Assembly (NCBI GenBank): GCA_029762755.1 | Contig: JARVGH010000005.1 | Location: 62,001-126,000, forward strand | Length of the DNA: 64,000 bases | Direction: 5' to 3' | DNA from: Candidatus Bathyarchaeum tardum | GTDB lineage: Archaea > Thermoproteota > Bathyarchaeia > Bathyarchaeales > Bathyarchaeaceae | Shown: in pieces, positions 25,837 through 33,916 of the stretch | How the letters are laid out: every line of letters starts with the position of its first letter | Position numbering within the stretch: the first letter of the stretch is position 1 | The notes under the pieces: model-generated | The model's database searches: none | What the model was told of the DNA's origin: nothing | The model's input: only the letters and a program-made list of their open reading frames with translations | Translations under genes and position numbers: made by a program

Positions 25837-26010
25837 TGTCAAAAACTGAAAACACATGGGCATTTATTATTGCAATTGGATTAATTTTTGGTGCTGCAGC
25901 TGGTATTTTGTTATTTGTATTTACTCATCAGATCCTATACATACACATTGGATCCGGACTATGATTAGTGTTTGGCGTAATGTTAGAATTAAATCAAAAA
26001 ATCAAATAAA
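25837..26010 (+). pseudogene. Small membrane protein gene with an in-frame TGA
   Basis: MSKTENTWAFIIAIGLIFGAAAG, then the region IHIGSGL, TGA (25963-25965) and LVFGVMLELNQKIK to TAA. In many archaeal small membrane proteins the second helix reads IGxGLGLVFG, so TGA replaces the expected Gly codon; this is the second such case in 3 kb. GGAGAT supports ATG 25837. A truncated 42-aa product is possible. Confidence 0.5.
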
Positions 26011-26048
26011 TCTGAAAATTAGAGCGATGATTTGAAAAAGGAAAAAAC

Positions 26049-26186
26049 TTAACTTCTATCTTTTTGTCTTTGTAATCTGTTAACCTTCGCTTTTTTACGT
26101 TTCATCTCACGATCTTTCTTCTTACTAGGTTGAGCTTTCTCTCTTCCACCTTTTTCTCCACCTTTCAATTGCCTATCTTTTCCCAA
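26049..26186 (-). CDS. Small very basic protein (45 aa)
   Basis: Begins MGKDRQLKGGEKGGREKAQP; almost entirely charged, Lys/Arg-rich, no hydrophobic core. GAGGTGG lies about 5 nt before the TTG at 26184-26186. Probably nucleic-acid or ribosome binding; no family recognised. Confidence 0.52.
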   Translation of the reverse strand: MGKDRQLKGGEKGGREKAQPSKKKDREMKRKKAKVNRLQRQKDRS

Positions 26187-26301
26187 ACAATCCACCTCAA
26201 TCAACCAAATATTTGCCCATTACATAATCATTAAGGCTATACTAATTTTTTTTTATAGCATTATGCCTCAAAATTGGTCTGATTACACAAAATAATTCTC
26301 T

Positions 26302-26517
26302 CTAGGCAACTAACGCTTTTAAAACCTGAACCATTTGATACAATTCACCTCGCAGATTCTCTACTTGATTTGAAAACACAAGAAGTTGACCTTCTAGTTT
26401 TTTGATTTGTTCAGGCAATAACACATACTCAATAGCAGCATTTCTGCTCAAGTGATCGATTTCTCCTAGTAGTTCGCTTGGGCTGAGGTCCATTTTCTGT
26501 TTTGGAGTAAAAATCAT
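26302..26517 (-). CDS. Small coiled-coil protein, unknown
   Basis: 71 aa; helix-prone throughout (LPEQIKKLEGQLLVFSNQVE), compatible with a short coiled coil. ATG 26517 or, more likely, ATG 26493 (MDLSPSELLGEI). No SD. No recognised family. Confidence 0.38.
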   Translation of the reverse strand: MIFTPKQKMDLSPSELLGEIDHLSRNAAIEYVLLPEQIKKLEGQLLVFSNQVENLRGELYQMVQVLKALVA

Positions 26518-26616
26518 GAATATCGATTTCTATCCCTATTGTTTTTCTCTGATTTTGTTGGTCACGTAATGGAAAACTTTATTTGATTTGTAAACTGTTT
26601 CGTTTACGGTGCTGTT

Positions 26617-26838
26617 GTGCCTCAAGTACAGCTTAGGTTAAGCCAAAAAACCATCGAAGAACTGGATAAATGGGTAGCAGAGGGGCGCTTTAAGAGCCGA
26701 AGCGACGCGATCCGAAGCATTATCTGTTATTTTCAAGAAAGAGAAAAAAGCAGAGAATTCTACAAACTGCTAGCCAACAGAAGCAAAGAAGCAAAAGAAC
26801 AACCTGAACCCCTGATTCCTCTTGAGGAATTTGAGTGA
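26617..26838 (+). CDS. Ribbon-helix-helix antitoxin
   Basis: 73 aa from GTG 26617. QVQLRLSQKTIEELDKWV, then GRFKSRSDAIRSIICYFQER is the RHH domain; the C-terminal 30 residues (acidic, ending IPLEEFE) are the usual toxin-binding tail. Its stop overlaps the toxin start (GTGA), typical of type II toxin-antitoxin operons. Likely autorepressor with its toxin. Confidence 0.78.
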   Translation: MPQVQLRLSQKTIEELDKWVAEGRFKSRSDAIRSIICYFQEREKSREFYKLLANRSKEAKEQPEPLIPLEEFE

Positions 26839-27098
26839 CCTATAAAGTCCTACTTCATCCTAACGCCGCTAAAACATTATCTAAAACACAAGAAAAAACT
26901 AGAATAATAAACAAACTAAAACAACTAAAAACAAACCCCCAAAAAACTGGAAAACCTGTAAAACTATCAGAATATTATAGACTTCGAATTGGAGACTACA
27001 GTGCCATATACGAAATTGATCAAATAAAAAAACAAGTAATTTTACTCTATATTGGGCACAGCAAAAACGTCTACGACGACTTTAGTAAACTCTTGTAA
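26835..27098 (+). CDS. RelE/ParE-family toxin
   Basis: 87 aa. TYKVLLHPNAAKTLSK, then YYRLRIGDYSAIYEIDQIKKQVILLYIGHSKNVY is the RelE/ParE core with its central Arg-rich strand and C-terminal strand GHSKNVYDDF. RelE members cleave mRNA on the ribosome; ParE members poison gyrase, and the two cannot be separated by eye. Overlaps the antitoxin by 4 nt. Confidence 0.78.
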   Translation: MTYKVLLHPNAAKTLSKTQEKTRIINKLKQLKTNPQKTGKPVKLSEYYRLRIGDYSAIYEIDQIKKQVILLYIGHSKNVYDDFSKLL

Positions 27099-27541
27099 AA
27101 TCAAGAGACACTTTTTTATTTTTCAACTAGTTGAAGGCTTAATTCTATGGATTCTTTAGAGCCTAATTTTTTTTAATAAATATACACGTAAATTCACATT
27201 TTTGGTCAAGTCAGTTAATGTCTTCTCAATATTGTTAACTCGATGTTCACGCCATTACAATTTTGGGCCTTAGCAATCTTGCCCTAGCTAAATCTTTACC
27301 AATATGCTCCTTATGGGGAACCCTCTCGGAGGACTTTTATCTGTAGAACTTACATCTTCGACAATAGTAGTTCTAAGCGTAACAAGTTCTTCTGCTTCTT
27401 CACTGTAAAATCTTGTAATTGGTGATGTAGCCTTCACAAGAAATCTTTTTTTACCCCTAATTTAGGGCTCCAAAAATTCCATTAAATAAAAAAAGAAACG
27501 AAGATGAAAAAGTACAGAATGTTACGTATCCGTTTCTAAAG
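27099..27541. other. Gap without recognisable features
   Basis: 440 nt of AT-rich sequence between the toxin and tRNA-Arg. No ORF with SD support and no strong hairpin was seen. Confidence 0.5.
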
Positions 27542-27635
27542 TGGCGGATCCGCGGGGATTCGAACCCCGGATCATTGGATTTCTTCTTCCGTAGATTAGA
27601 AGTCCAATGCCTTATCCTGACTAGGCCACGGACCC
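27542..27635 (-). tRNA. tRNA-Arg (anticodon UCU) with a 16-nt intron
   Basis: Acceptor arms GGGTCCG and CGGATCC pair; D arm and TTCGAAT T loop are present, and CCA is encoded. The loop reads C-T-TCT-A, giving anticodon UCU (27598-27600). An intron of 16 nt (27580-27595) sits at the canonical 37/38 site, between the halves of the TTGGA/TCCAA anticodon stem. A TATA-like GATTATATCT lies upstream, at about 27661-27675. Substrate for EndA. Confidence 0.9.
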
Positions 27636-27706
27636 AAGTGAACCTTCATAGTGTAATAATTTCCTAGATATAATCTTTCATTTGTTTGGTCAAACTAAGT
27701 CTGCAG

Positions 27707-30592
27707 TTATTCAATGTAAATTGCAGGACGATACGGTTTAGCAAACCTAGCCTTTTGTTGAGGATCTTTAATGTTGGAGTCATCTTCGGTGTAAACGTTA
27801 AGTGTAACGTTGAATTCTTTTTCAAAAAATGTTTTGGCTGTTTTCAACAATTTTGTTTCGTCTAAAACATCAGCTTGCAGTTGTTTTTGTTTGATGTCTT
27901 CGGGCATTCTGTTAATTTCTTGGGAAATTCCTTGAACAAACTTTGCAAGTTTCCCTGCAACTGGCTTTAGTTCCGGATCCGCCATTAGTTCTTTCATTAA
28001 TGCTCCGATGACGATGTTGCCTGAACTTGACTTTTTGACGGCACTAATGTAGGTTTTCCATTTCCAAGATGCAGCGCAATAGAAGTAAATCTGTTTGGGA
28101 ACCATCTTTGTTGCTTTAAGAATGTTTGCGGTATCTTCTAGAACGTTTTTGACCAAATTTTCTGATTCTTCAGCTTGGATGTCTACTTTGTTTTCATCAT
28201 ATTCTGGCCAATTCGTTACTGAAACAAAATCTTCGTATCCCATCTGGCTGTAAAGCTCTTCACACAGGTAAGGAGCAAAAGGAGCCAACAATCTTGTCCA
28301 AGTTTCTAGACCTTGTTTTAAGATCAGTGACTCAAGGTTTTCTGTTCTTCGGACGTACCATCTGAAGTCGTTCCATACTTCAAACAAGGCATGTTCAAGG
28401 GCTGTTCGAGTTTTAAGGGCTTCCATGTTTTCTGTAATTATCTTAATTTTTTGTTGAAGAACGCTCAGAAGCCATTTTTCCATGTGACCTGTTTGTGAAC
28501 TTTTTGAGTTTTCGATAATGTTTTCTGCTAAGGTTTGGAAGCCACGAAGTTTAGTCTTGAAGTCTTTAACTGTGTCTGCTCTCCAGTCGGGGTCGTTCAT
28601 TCCTTCTCCACCAAGAAGCAAGGCACAACGTGTAGCATCTGCTCCGAACTTGTTCAGGGCGTCTTTTAGGGTGATGAAGTTGCCTTTGGATTTAGACATT
28701 TTTTTGCTTTCTATGCTGAGCATGCCATTTACGCCCACTGCTTGGGGCAAATGTTCAGGGAACAATGCAGTATGCTGGAACAAGAAGAAAGTCAAATGGT
28801 TGGGAAGCAATTCTTTGGCTGAGATTCGTAAATCCAACGGATACCAGTAAAGGAATTCGTTACGCATTTCCTCAAGTATTTCGGTTGAAATTTTTGTTTG
28901 TTCAGAAATTGTTGCTGGATTGCCTTTTCCATAGAAAAGGTAGTCAAACACTTCAAGGGTCAGCTGGTCCCCTTGAATGTTGTATTTTTTTAAATGCTTG
29001 TTTATGGTGTAAAATGCCATGTAAACCGTGGAGTCAGTTAATGTTTCAACTATCCATCCGGGGCTCCATGGAAGAGCAGTTCCCAGACCGCTTTTTCGTG
29101 CGCATGGCCATTCTTTGAGCCAGTCAATTATGTTAAGGAACCATTGACGTGCCGAATCCGGATAAATTGAGGCTTGACTCAAGGTGTCTTTGGTTTGTTG
29201 TTTCCATTCGGGGTCAGAATATTTCACAAACCATTGTCCCTCCAAAAGCTTAACAACACACGGAGTCATGCATCGGCAAACTACAGGGTCGGGCAGGTCA
29301 TACATGGAATCTGCGATGCCTTTTTCTTTAAAGTCAACAATTAAGATGTCTTTTATTTTGTTGACCGGTTTTCCTGCGTATTCTTCACAGATTGGTTTGA
29401 GGGTTCCGCCATGGAACTCTTTTTTGTACAAGGTTTTTGTTGCTTCTTCGGCTTTGGGGTCATGTTGGTCTTTGATTTCCATTTTTTCTACAAGTTCAAC
29501 TGCAGGGTATTCTCCAAAGCCTTCTACATTGATTAAGGAAATTGGTTGAATGTTTTTAACAGTTTGAGGTTCAATTCCAAATTCTTTTAGTAACTCTGGT
29601 TTATTTTGCAGGTCCCGCAAAGCCAAATAATCAAAAGGTGCATGAGCCGGAACGCTGTAGACTACTCCTGTTGCGTTGTCTGGGCTTACAAACCATCCTG
29701 GAAGAATCAACATTTTTCGGCTGCTTAAGGGGCTTGTGAATAATTTGCCGATGATTTGTTTGCCTTTGAAAGTTTCTATGATTGTTACTTTTTTGAGTTG
29801 CTGAGTTAATTTGTTGGCGGCTACTTGGCTGATGATCCATGTTTCTCCATTTACTTGGGCTTTGACGTAATCTGCGTCGGGGTTTATCCAAATGTTTGTT
29901 ATTCCGTAGATTGTTTCAGGACGGAATGTTGCCGAGGGTAAGATTGTTCCATCTTCCATTTTGTATTTGATTAAGGTGTATTCTTCGGCTACGACGCCTT
30001 CTCCGGTTTGTCGGTCGTGGTCTCCGGTTGGGCTTTGGTCATGGGGGCACCATACAACGGGGTAAGTTCCTTTGATGATGTAGCCTTTATCTCGCAGGCG
30101 TTCACATTGCCATTCAACAAATTTGCTAAAAGTAGGATACAATGAAGTTGTGTGGAATTCTCGTCGCCAGTCCACAGAGTAGCCGATGCGTTTGACGGAT
30201 TCTCGGCTGTCGTCCGTGTAATATTTTGCCATAAACACGGGATCAACAAATTTTTTGAGGTTCTCTTCAGAGACTCCGTCCATTTCCCTGAAGGCTCGAA
30301 TCAAGGTTTCGTCACCGTTTTTTACGCGTTCACTTGCTCCGGCGATGGTTTCTCCAGTCCAATGCCATGCCCAGGGGAACAAAACGTTGAAGCCTTTCAT
30401 GCGTTTGTATCGGGCGATTGCGTCCACGCGGGTAGCAGTGAAACCGTGTCCTACATGAAGAGGACCGTTCATGTACGAAAAAGGAAAAGTGATAAAATAT
30501 TTTTCTTTATTCGAGTCTGGGTCTGCCTCGAATATTTTGGCGCCTTGCCATTTTTTTTGCCACTTTTTTTCCATTTGACTAAGAGATGTCAT
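27707..30592 (-). CDS. leuS: Leucyl-tRNA synthetase, archaeal type
   Basis: 961 aa from ATG 30592. Class I signatures: HIGH as YMNGPLHVGHGFT near residue 40 and KMSKS as ESKKMSKSKGNFITL in the second half. The long editing domain lies between them (for example TFRPETIYGITNIW), and the C-terminal part follows the archaeal/eukaryotic pattern. An upstream ATG at 30649 would add 19 residues unlike other LeuRS starts. Essential for leucine incorporation; downstream of the L40e region on the same strand. Confidence 0.95.
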   Translation of the reverse strand: MTSLSQMEKKWQKKWQGAKIFEADPDSNKEKYFITFPFSYMNGPLHVGHGFTATRVDAIARYKRMKGFNVLFPWAWHWTGETIAGASERVKNGDETLIRAFREMDGVSEENLKKFVDPVFMAKYYTDDSRESVKRIGYSVDWRREFHTTSLYPTFSKFVEWQCERLRDKGYIIKGTYPVVWCPHDQSPTGDHDRQTGEGVVAEEYTLIKYKMEDGTILPSATFRPETIYGITNIWINPDADYVKAQVNGETWIISQVAANKLTQQLKKVTIIETFKGKQIIGKLFTSPLSSRKMLILPGWFVSPDNATGVVYSVPAHAPFDYLALRDLQNKPELLKEFGIEPQTVKNIQPISLINVEGFGEYPAVELVEKMEIKDQHDPKAEEATKTLYKKEFHGGTLKPICEEYAGKPVNKIKDILIVDFKEKGIADSMYDLPDPVVCRCMTPCVVKLLEGQWFVKYSDPEWKQQTKDTLSQASIYPDSARQWFLNIIDWLKEWPCARKSGLGTALPWSPGWIVETLTDSTVYMAFYTINKHLKKYNIQGDQLTLEVFDYLFYGKGNPATISEQTKISTEILEEMRNEFLYWYPLDLRISAKELLPNHLTFFLFQHTALFPEHLPQAVGVNGMLSIESKKMSKSKGNFITLKDALNKFGADATRCALLLGGEGMNDPDWRADTVKDFKTKLRGFQTLAENIIENSKSSQTGHMEKWLLSVLQQKIKIITENMEALKTRTALEHALFEVWNDFRWYVRRTENLESLILKQGLETWTRLLAPFAPYLCEELYSQMGYEDFVSVTNWPEYDENKVDIQAEESENLVKNVLEDTANILKATKMVPKQIYFYCAASWKWKTYISAVKKSSSGNIVIGALMKELMADPELKPVAGKLAKFVQGISQEINRMPEDIKQKQLQADVLDETKLLKTAKTFFEKEFNVTLNVYTEDDSNIKDPQQKARFAKPYRPAIYIE

Positions 30593-30965
30593 TAAACCAT
30601 TTGGAGTGCCCAGAAAGTTAAAAGTGTTTTCAGTCACCCAAACAAACAATACAACAATTCGCTATTGTTTTACTATCATCTTTGTGAACTTGAAAACTAG
30701 TTGGGTGCTGCGCAGAAATGATTTCAAAAATAATGCCTTGGATTAATTTAAACAAGCAATGGAACTCGCAGATTTTGTTCTTAAAAGGTCGAAGCAATAT
30801 GAAATTCGCTCTGATTTAGACACTAACTATCCAGCGAAGGGAAAATTTTAAACAAAAAACAGCAGATTGTAACAGTCATGCAACAATATAGTGTTACAAT
30901 TCTACAATAAAACAATGTTTTTACACTTTCAATCCAAGCCATAAAATCAGAAAAAACCAACCACT

Positions 30966-31181
30966 TTAACCTAGTAGTTGTTGTGAATTACCTGTACAAA
31001 AAACAACAACTTCTACCTGTGTTTTTCTGAAGCTTTCTTTGGGCTTGTAACCTAATTTTTCAAACTTTTTTGAAGCGACATTTTCTTCATCTTTCCAACT
31101 TTTGGGAATTAGTTTTTTAATTGTAGCTTTTCTTTTTGTATGTTTTATTATTGTTATTTTTACAAATCGTGTTGAGAACTT
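30966..31181 (-). other. Protein-like open frame without a standard start codon
   Basis: About 71 codons between stops with coding character: KRKATIKKLIPKSWKDEENV, then FEKLGYKPKESF and VEVVVFCTG. There is no ATG, GTG or TTG in the frame, so it would need a non-standard start or has lost its 5' end. It lies between L40e and leuS on the same strand. I cannot name it. Confidence 0.3.
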
Positions 31182-31301
31182 TTATCCCGTTGTTCTATAC
31201 TAGTGAAAAGTTTAGACCTTTTTGGTACAACGGTTTATTGTATTGTGGTAATTCTAGGTGCAGTTTAAACGGCAATAATGCCGTTTAGTTTTGCACTGGT
31301 T

Positions 31302-31454
31302 TTAGCGTACTACTTCTCGTTTCTTCCATCGCAGGTTTTTGCTTCTGCATTTTCTGCATTTGACTGCAGCGGAAGAGTTTCTGCCTCCACATTCTCGACA
31401 AATTTTCATGTAGAGTCTGTGTTTTTGGGCAAGGGTTTTTTTGAAAGGGTCCAT
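31302..31454 (-). CDS. rpl40e: Large-subunit ribosomal protein L40e
   Basis: 50 aa. The four-Cys zinc ribbon ICRECGGRNSSAAVKCRKCRSKNLR is the L40e signature (CxxC, 10 residues, CxxC), with a basic tail. The eukaryotic homologue is the ubiquitin-fused L40. Start ATG 31454; M16 is an alternative. The gene is short and easily missed by length cutoffs. It is divergent from alba. Confidence 0.9.
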   Translation of the reverse strand: MDPFKKTLAQKHRLYMKICRECGGRNSSAAVKCRKCRSKNLRWKKREVVR

Positions 31455-31722
31455 TATTGGCAATTTTGTTATTTCTCCGTTAGTATAAGCTTAGTTACGA
31501 TTCAAATCAGCCCTAACCTAAATATGTTTTCCTTTGCCTTGATGTTTTGCCTTTTTTTCTTCATTGAATACATTTATTTTTTACTAGGATTTTTTGACGA
31601 AAAATTTCACAGTCTAGTGTTTTTGGTCTTGTTAACTTATACCACAATGTATTTATTGTGCTACAAAAATGCATAGAAAGTTCAAATGAACATAAAAACA
31701 AAGGAGCGAGGCGGTAAAACTG

Positions 31723-31998
31723 GTGGACGACAACTCTGTGTTGATTGGACGAAAACCAGTAATGAATTATGTTTTGGCTTGCTTGTCCCTTTTCCATGCG
31801 GGAGCAACTGAAGTTTCCGTAAAGGCCAGAGGAAAAGCAATCAGCAGGGCTGTTGACGTTGCTGAAGTTACCAAACGACGGTTCATGCCCGACCTTAAAA
31901 TCCAAAAGATTGGAATTGGCACCGAATTGTTGGCTGTTGTTCAAGAAGGTAGTGCTCCATCAAATGTTAGCACTATCGAAATAGTCTTGGCGAAATAA
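31723..31998 (+). CDS. alba: Alba DNA/RNA-binding chromatin protein
   Basis: 91 aa, normal Alba length. The motif [23 protein letters not shown] holds the conserved Lys-Arg region contacting nucleic acid; [11 protein letters not shown] follows. GTG 31723 has GAGGCGG upstream with a 7-nt spacer. Next to ribosomal and translation genes, as often in archaea. Confidence 0.92.
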   Translation: MDDNSVLIGRKPVMNYVLACLSLFHAGATEVSVKARGKAISRAVDVAEVTKRRFMPDLKIQKIGIGTELLAVVQEGSAPSNVSTIEIVLAK

Positions 31999-32043
31999 AA
32001 AACGCAAGTTTAAAAGGTGCCGCCGCTACAACTCCCTTGTCTC

Positions 32044-32568
32044 ATGGAGGATAAAGACGACGTGAAAACGGAACTATGCAATTTCTGCCTGAAAAGCGGA
32101 ATACTGTGCGCAAAGTGTCAAGGCAAACTTAAGTCAGGTGATGTCACTGACGTAGATTTTACTGTAGCCCGTTTACTGTTGTCTATGGAAGAAGAATATT
32201 CTGCCCTTCAGGAAATACGTTTTCACAAAGCCGTAGAAGCCGACAGAATACTCGCAATCCTTGTAGGAAAAGGCGATGTTCCACGTCTGTTAAGCCATGG
32301 CGGAAAAGTCGTAAAAGCTATTGGCGAAAAGACCGGAAAAACTGTCAGAGTATTAGAATATGGCGTTCCTGAACGAAAATTCTTAGAAGACCTTTTTGTG
32401 CCCCTGAGTATTTTAACAATAAACAAGATTTGGTTACCCGATGGAACAACAGAAACCCGTGTTATCCTCAACCGAGGAAGACGAAAACGTGTTCCTAACG
32501 TCAAAGCATCCAAAGAATTAGCAGAAAAAATCCGCGGAATGACCATCCGCGTCGAATTCGCAAAATAA
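32044..32568 (+). CDS. NusA-like KH-domain RNA-binding protein with N-terminal Cys pairs
   Basis: N-terminal TELCNFCLKSGILCAKCQGK has two CxxC-like pairs that may bind zinc. The middle and C-terminal parts are KH-like (ADRILAILVGKGDVPRLLSHGGKVVKAI), as in archaeal transcription elongation/NusA-like proteins. The stop at 32568 immediately precedes aspS. Start ATG 32044 is uncertain; GTG 32062 behind GGAGG is the alternative. Confidence 0.72.
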   Translation: MEDKDDVKTELCNFCLKSGILCAKCQGKLKSGDVTDVDFTVARLLLSMEEEYSALQEIRFHKAVEADRILAILVGKGDVPRLLSHGGKVVKAIGEKTGKTVRVLEYGVPERKFLEDLFVPLSILTINKIWLPDGTTETRVILNRGRRKRVPNVKASKELAEKIRGMTIRVEFAK

Positions 32569-33906
32569 ATGTGTGATGATTCCCAAATGGAACTAGACAA
32601 AATGGGCGATTGGAGAAGAACCCATTACGCAGCAGATGTTGGTCCTGAAATTGACGGACAAGAAGTCTCAGTTTTTGGATGGGTTCAAGAAATCCGTGAC
32701 CTAGGCGGTTTACGTTTTGTTATCCTGCAAGACAAAACTGGTCAACTGCAGATTACTATTCATAAAAACAAAGTAGCTGCCGATGTAGTAGAGAAAGGGC
32801 GTTCTTTGCAAAAACAATACAGCATCGGAGTTAAAGGAACCGTCAAACAAATGAAAAACGCTCCCGGAGGAGCAGAAATCATTCCTACGGAACTTCGAAT
32901 ATTCAGTGTTTCTCAGCAGCCTTTGCCTTTGGACATAACTGGCAGAACAAAAGCTGAAATTGATGTCCGCCTTGATTCCCGTGTTTTGGATCTGCGGCGA
33001 GAAGAAAACCAAGCAATTTTTAGGGTTCAGCATGTTGCCTTACAAGCTGCTCGTAATTTCTTTTCAGAAAATGGTTTCATGGAAGTGTTCACTCCCAGAA
33101 TTATTGTTTCTGCCACCGAAGGTGGTGCAGCACTGTTTCCAGTGGCTTATTTTGATCGTGAAGCTTTCTTGGCTCAGAGTCCTCAGCTGTACAAAGAGCA
33201 GTTATGTTTAGATTTTGAGCAAGTCTTCGAAATTGGTCCATTCTTCCGAGCTGAAGAATCCCATACCCGCCGTCATGTAAGTGAATTCATTTCAGTTGAC
33301 ATCGAAAAAGCTTTTGCAAACGCCGAAGATGTCATGCAGGTTTTGGAAAATCTGATTCATCACGTTTGTAAGTATGTGGCAGAAAACTGTAAACGGGAAC
33401 TTGAACTCTTAGAGTACGAAATTGTAGTTCCTGAGGTTCCTTTCAAACGTTTGACTTATTCTGAAGTTTTAGAAGAACTTGAACAAAACAATGTTCACAT
33501 CAACTGGGGAGAAGACATCCCAACGGTTGCCTACAGGGCTCTTGGAGAACTGCATCCTTACTATTACTTCATTACTGACTGGCCAACTAAAGCTAAAGCT
33601 TTCTACATTAAACCCAAAGACGACAACCCTGAACTCAGCGAAGGTTTTGATTTAATGTGGCACTGGATGGAATTATCCTCTGGTGGCGCACGAATCCACG
33701 ACAAAGAACTGTTGATGAAACGTCTAGAAGAACAAGGCTTAAGCACTGAATCTTTCAAAAGCCATTTGCAAAACTTCGACTATGGCATGCCCCCTCACGC
33801 TGGATGGGGACTGGGTCTAGCACGATTTGTGATGGTTTTAACTGGAGTCAAAAACATCCGCGAAGTAATATTATTCCCTCGTGACCAGCTTCGACTAACA
33901 CCCTAA
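32569..33906 (+). CDS. aspS: Aspartyl-tRNA synthetase, archaeal type
   Basis: 445 aa; an OB-fold anticodon domain at the N-terminus and a class II core with FRAEESHTRRHVSEF and LGLARFVMVLTG near the C-terminus. The residue after GWV, where discriminating and non-discriminating archaeal enzymes usually carry Trp or His, is Gln here, and the later position has Pro (NAPGGAEIIP), which leans to the non-discriminating kind. No amidotransferase gene is in view. Start ambiguous: ATG 32602 would give 434 aa, nearer the family norm. Confidence 0.93.
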   Translation: MCDDSQMELDKMGDWRRTHYAADVGPEIDGQEVSVFGWVQEIRDLGGLRFVILQDKTGQLQITIHKNKVAADVVEKGRSLQKQYSIGVKGTVKQMKNAPGGAEIIPTELRIFSVSQQPLPLDITGRTKAEIDVRLDSRVLDLRREENQAIFRVQHVALQAARNFFSENGFMEVFTPRIIVSATEGGAALFPVAYFDREAFLAQSPQLYKEQLCLDFEQVFEIGPFFRAEESHTRRHVSEFISVDIEKAFANAEDVMQVLENLIHHVCKYVAENCKRELELLEYEIVVPEVPFKRLTYSEVLEELEQNNVHINWGEDIPTVAYRALGELHPYYYFITDWPTKAKAFYIKPKDDNPELSEGFDLMWHWMELSSGGARIHDKELLMKRLEEQGLSTESFKSHLQNFDYGMPPHAGWGLGLARFVMVLTGVKNIREVILFPRDQLRLTP

Positions 33907-33916
33907 ACTGTTACAA

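Noticed and set aside
22815-25965. TGA = glycine or selenocysteine recoding
   Set aside because: TGA ends many intact genes here, no SECIS-like element was recognised, and both sites are single changes from GGA; pseudogenes or errors are simpler.
30731-30853. Short peptide ORFs between leuS and L40e on the plus strand
   Set aside because: No SD, overlapping frames of similar length and no composition signal.
31278-31676. 132-codon plus-strand membrane-like ORF
   Set aside because: Antisense to L40e over much of its length; the Phe/Ser richness is what the complement of a Lys-rich ribosomal gene gives.
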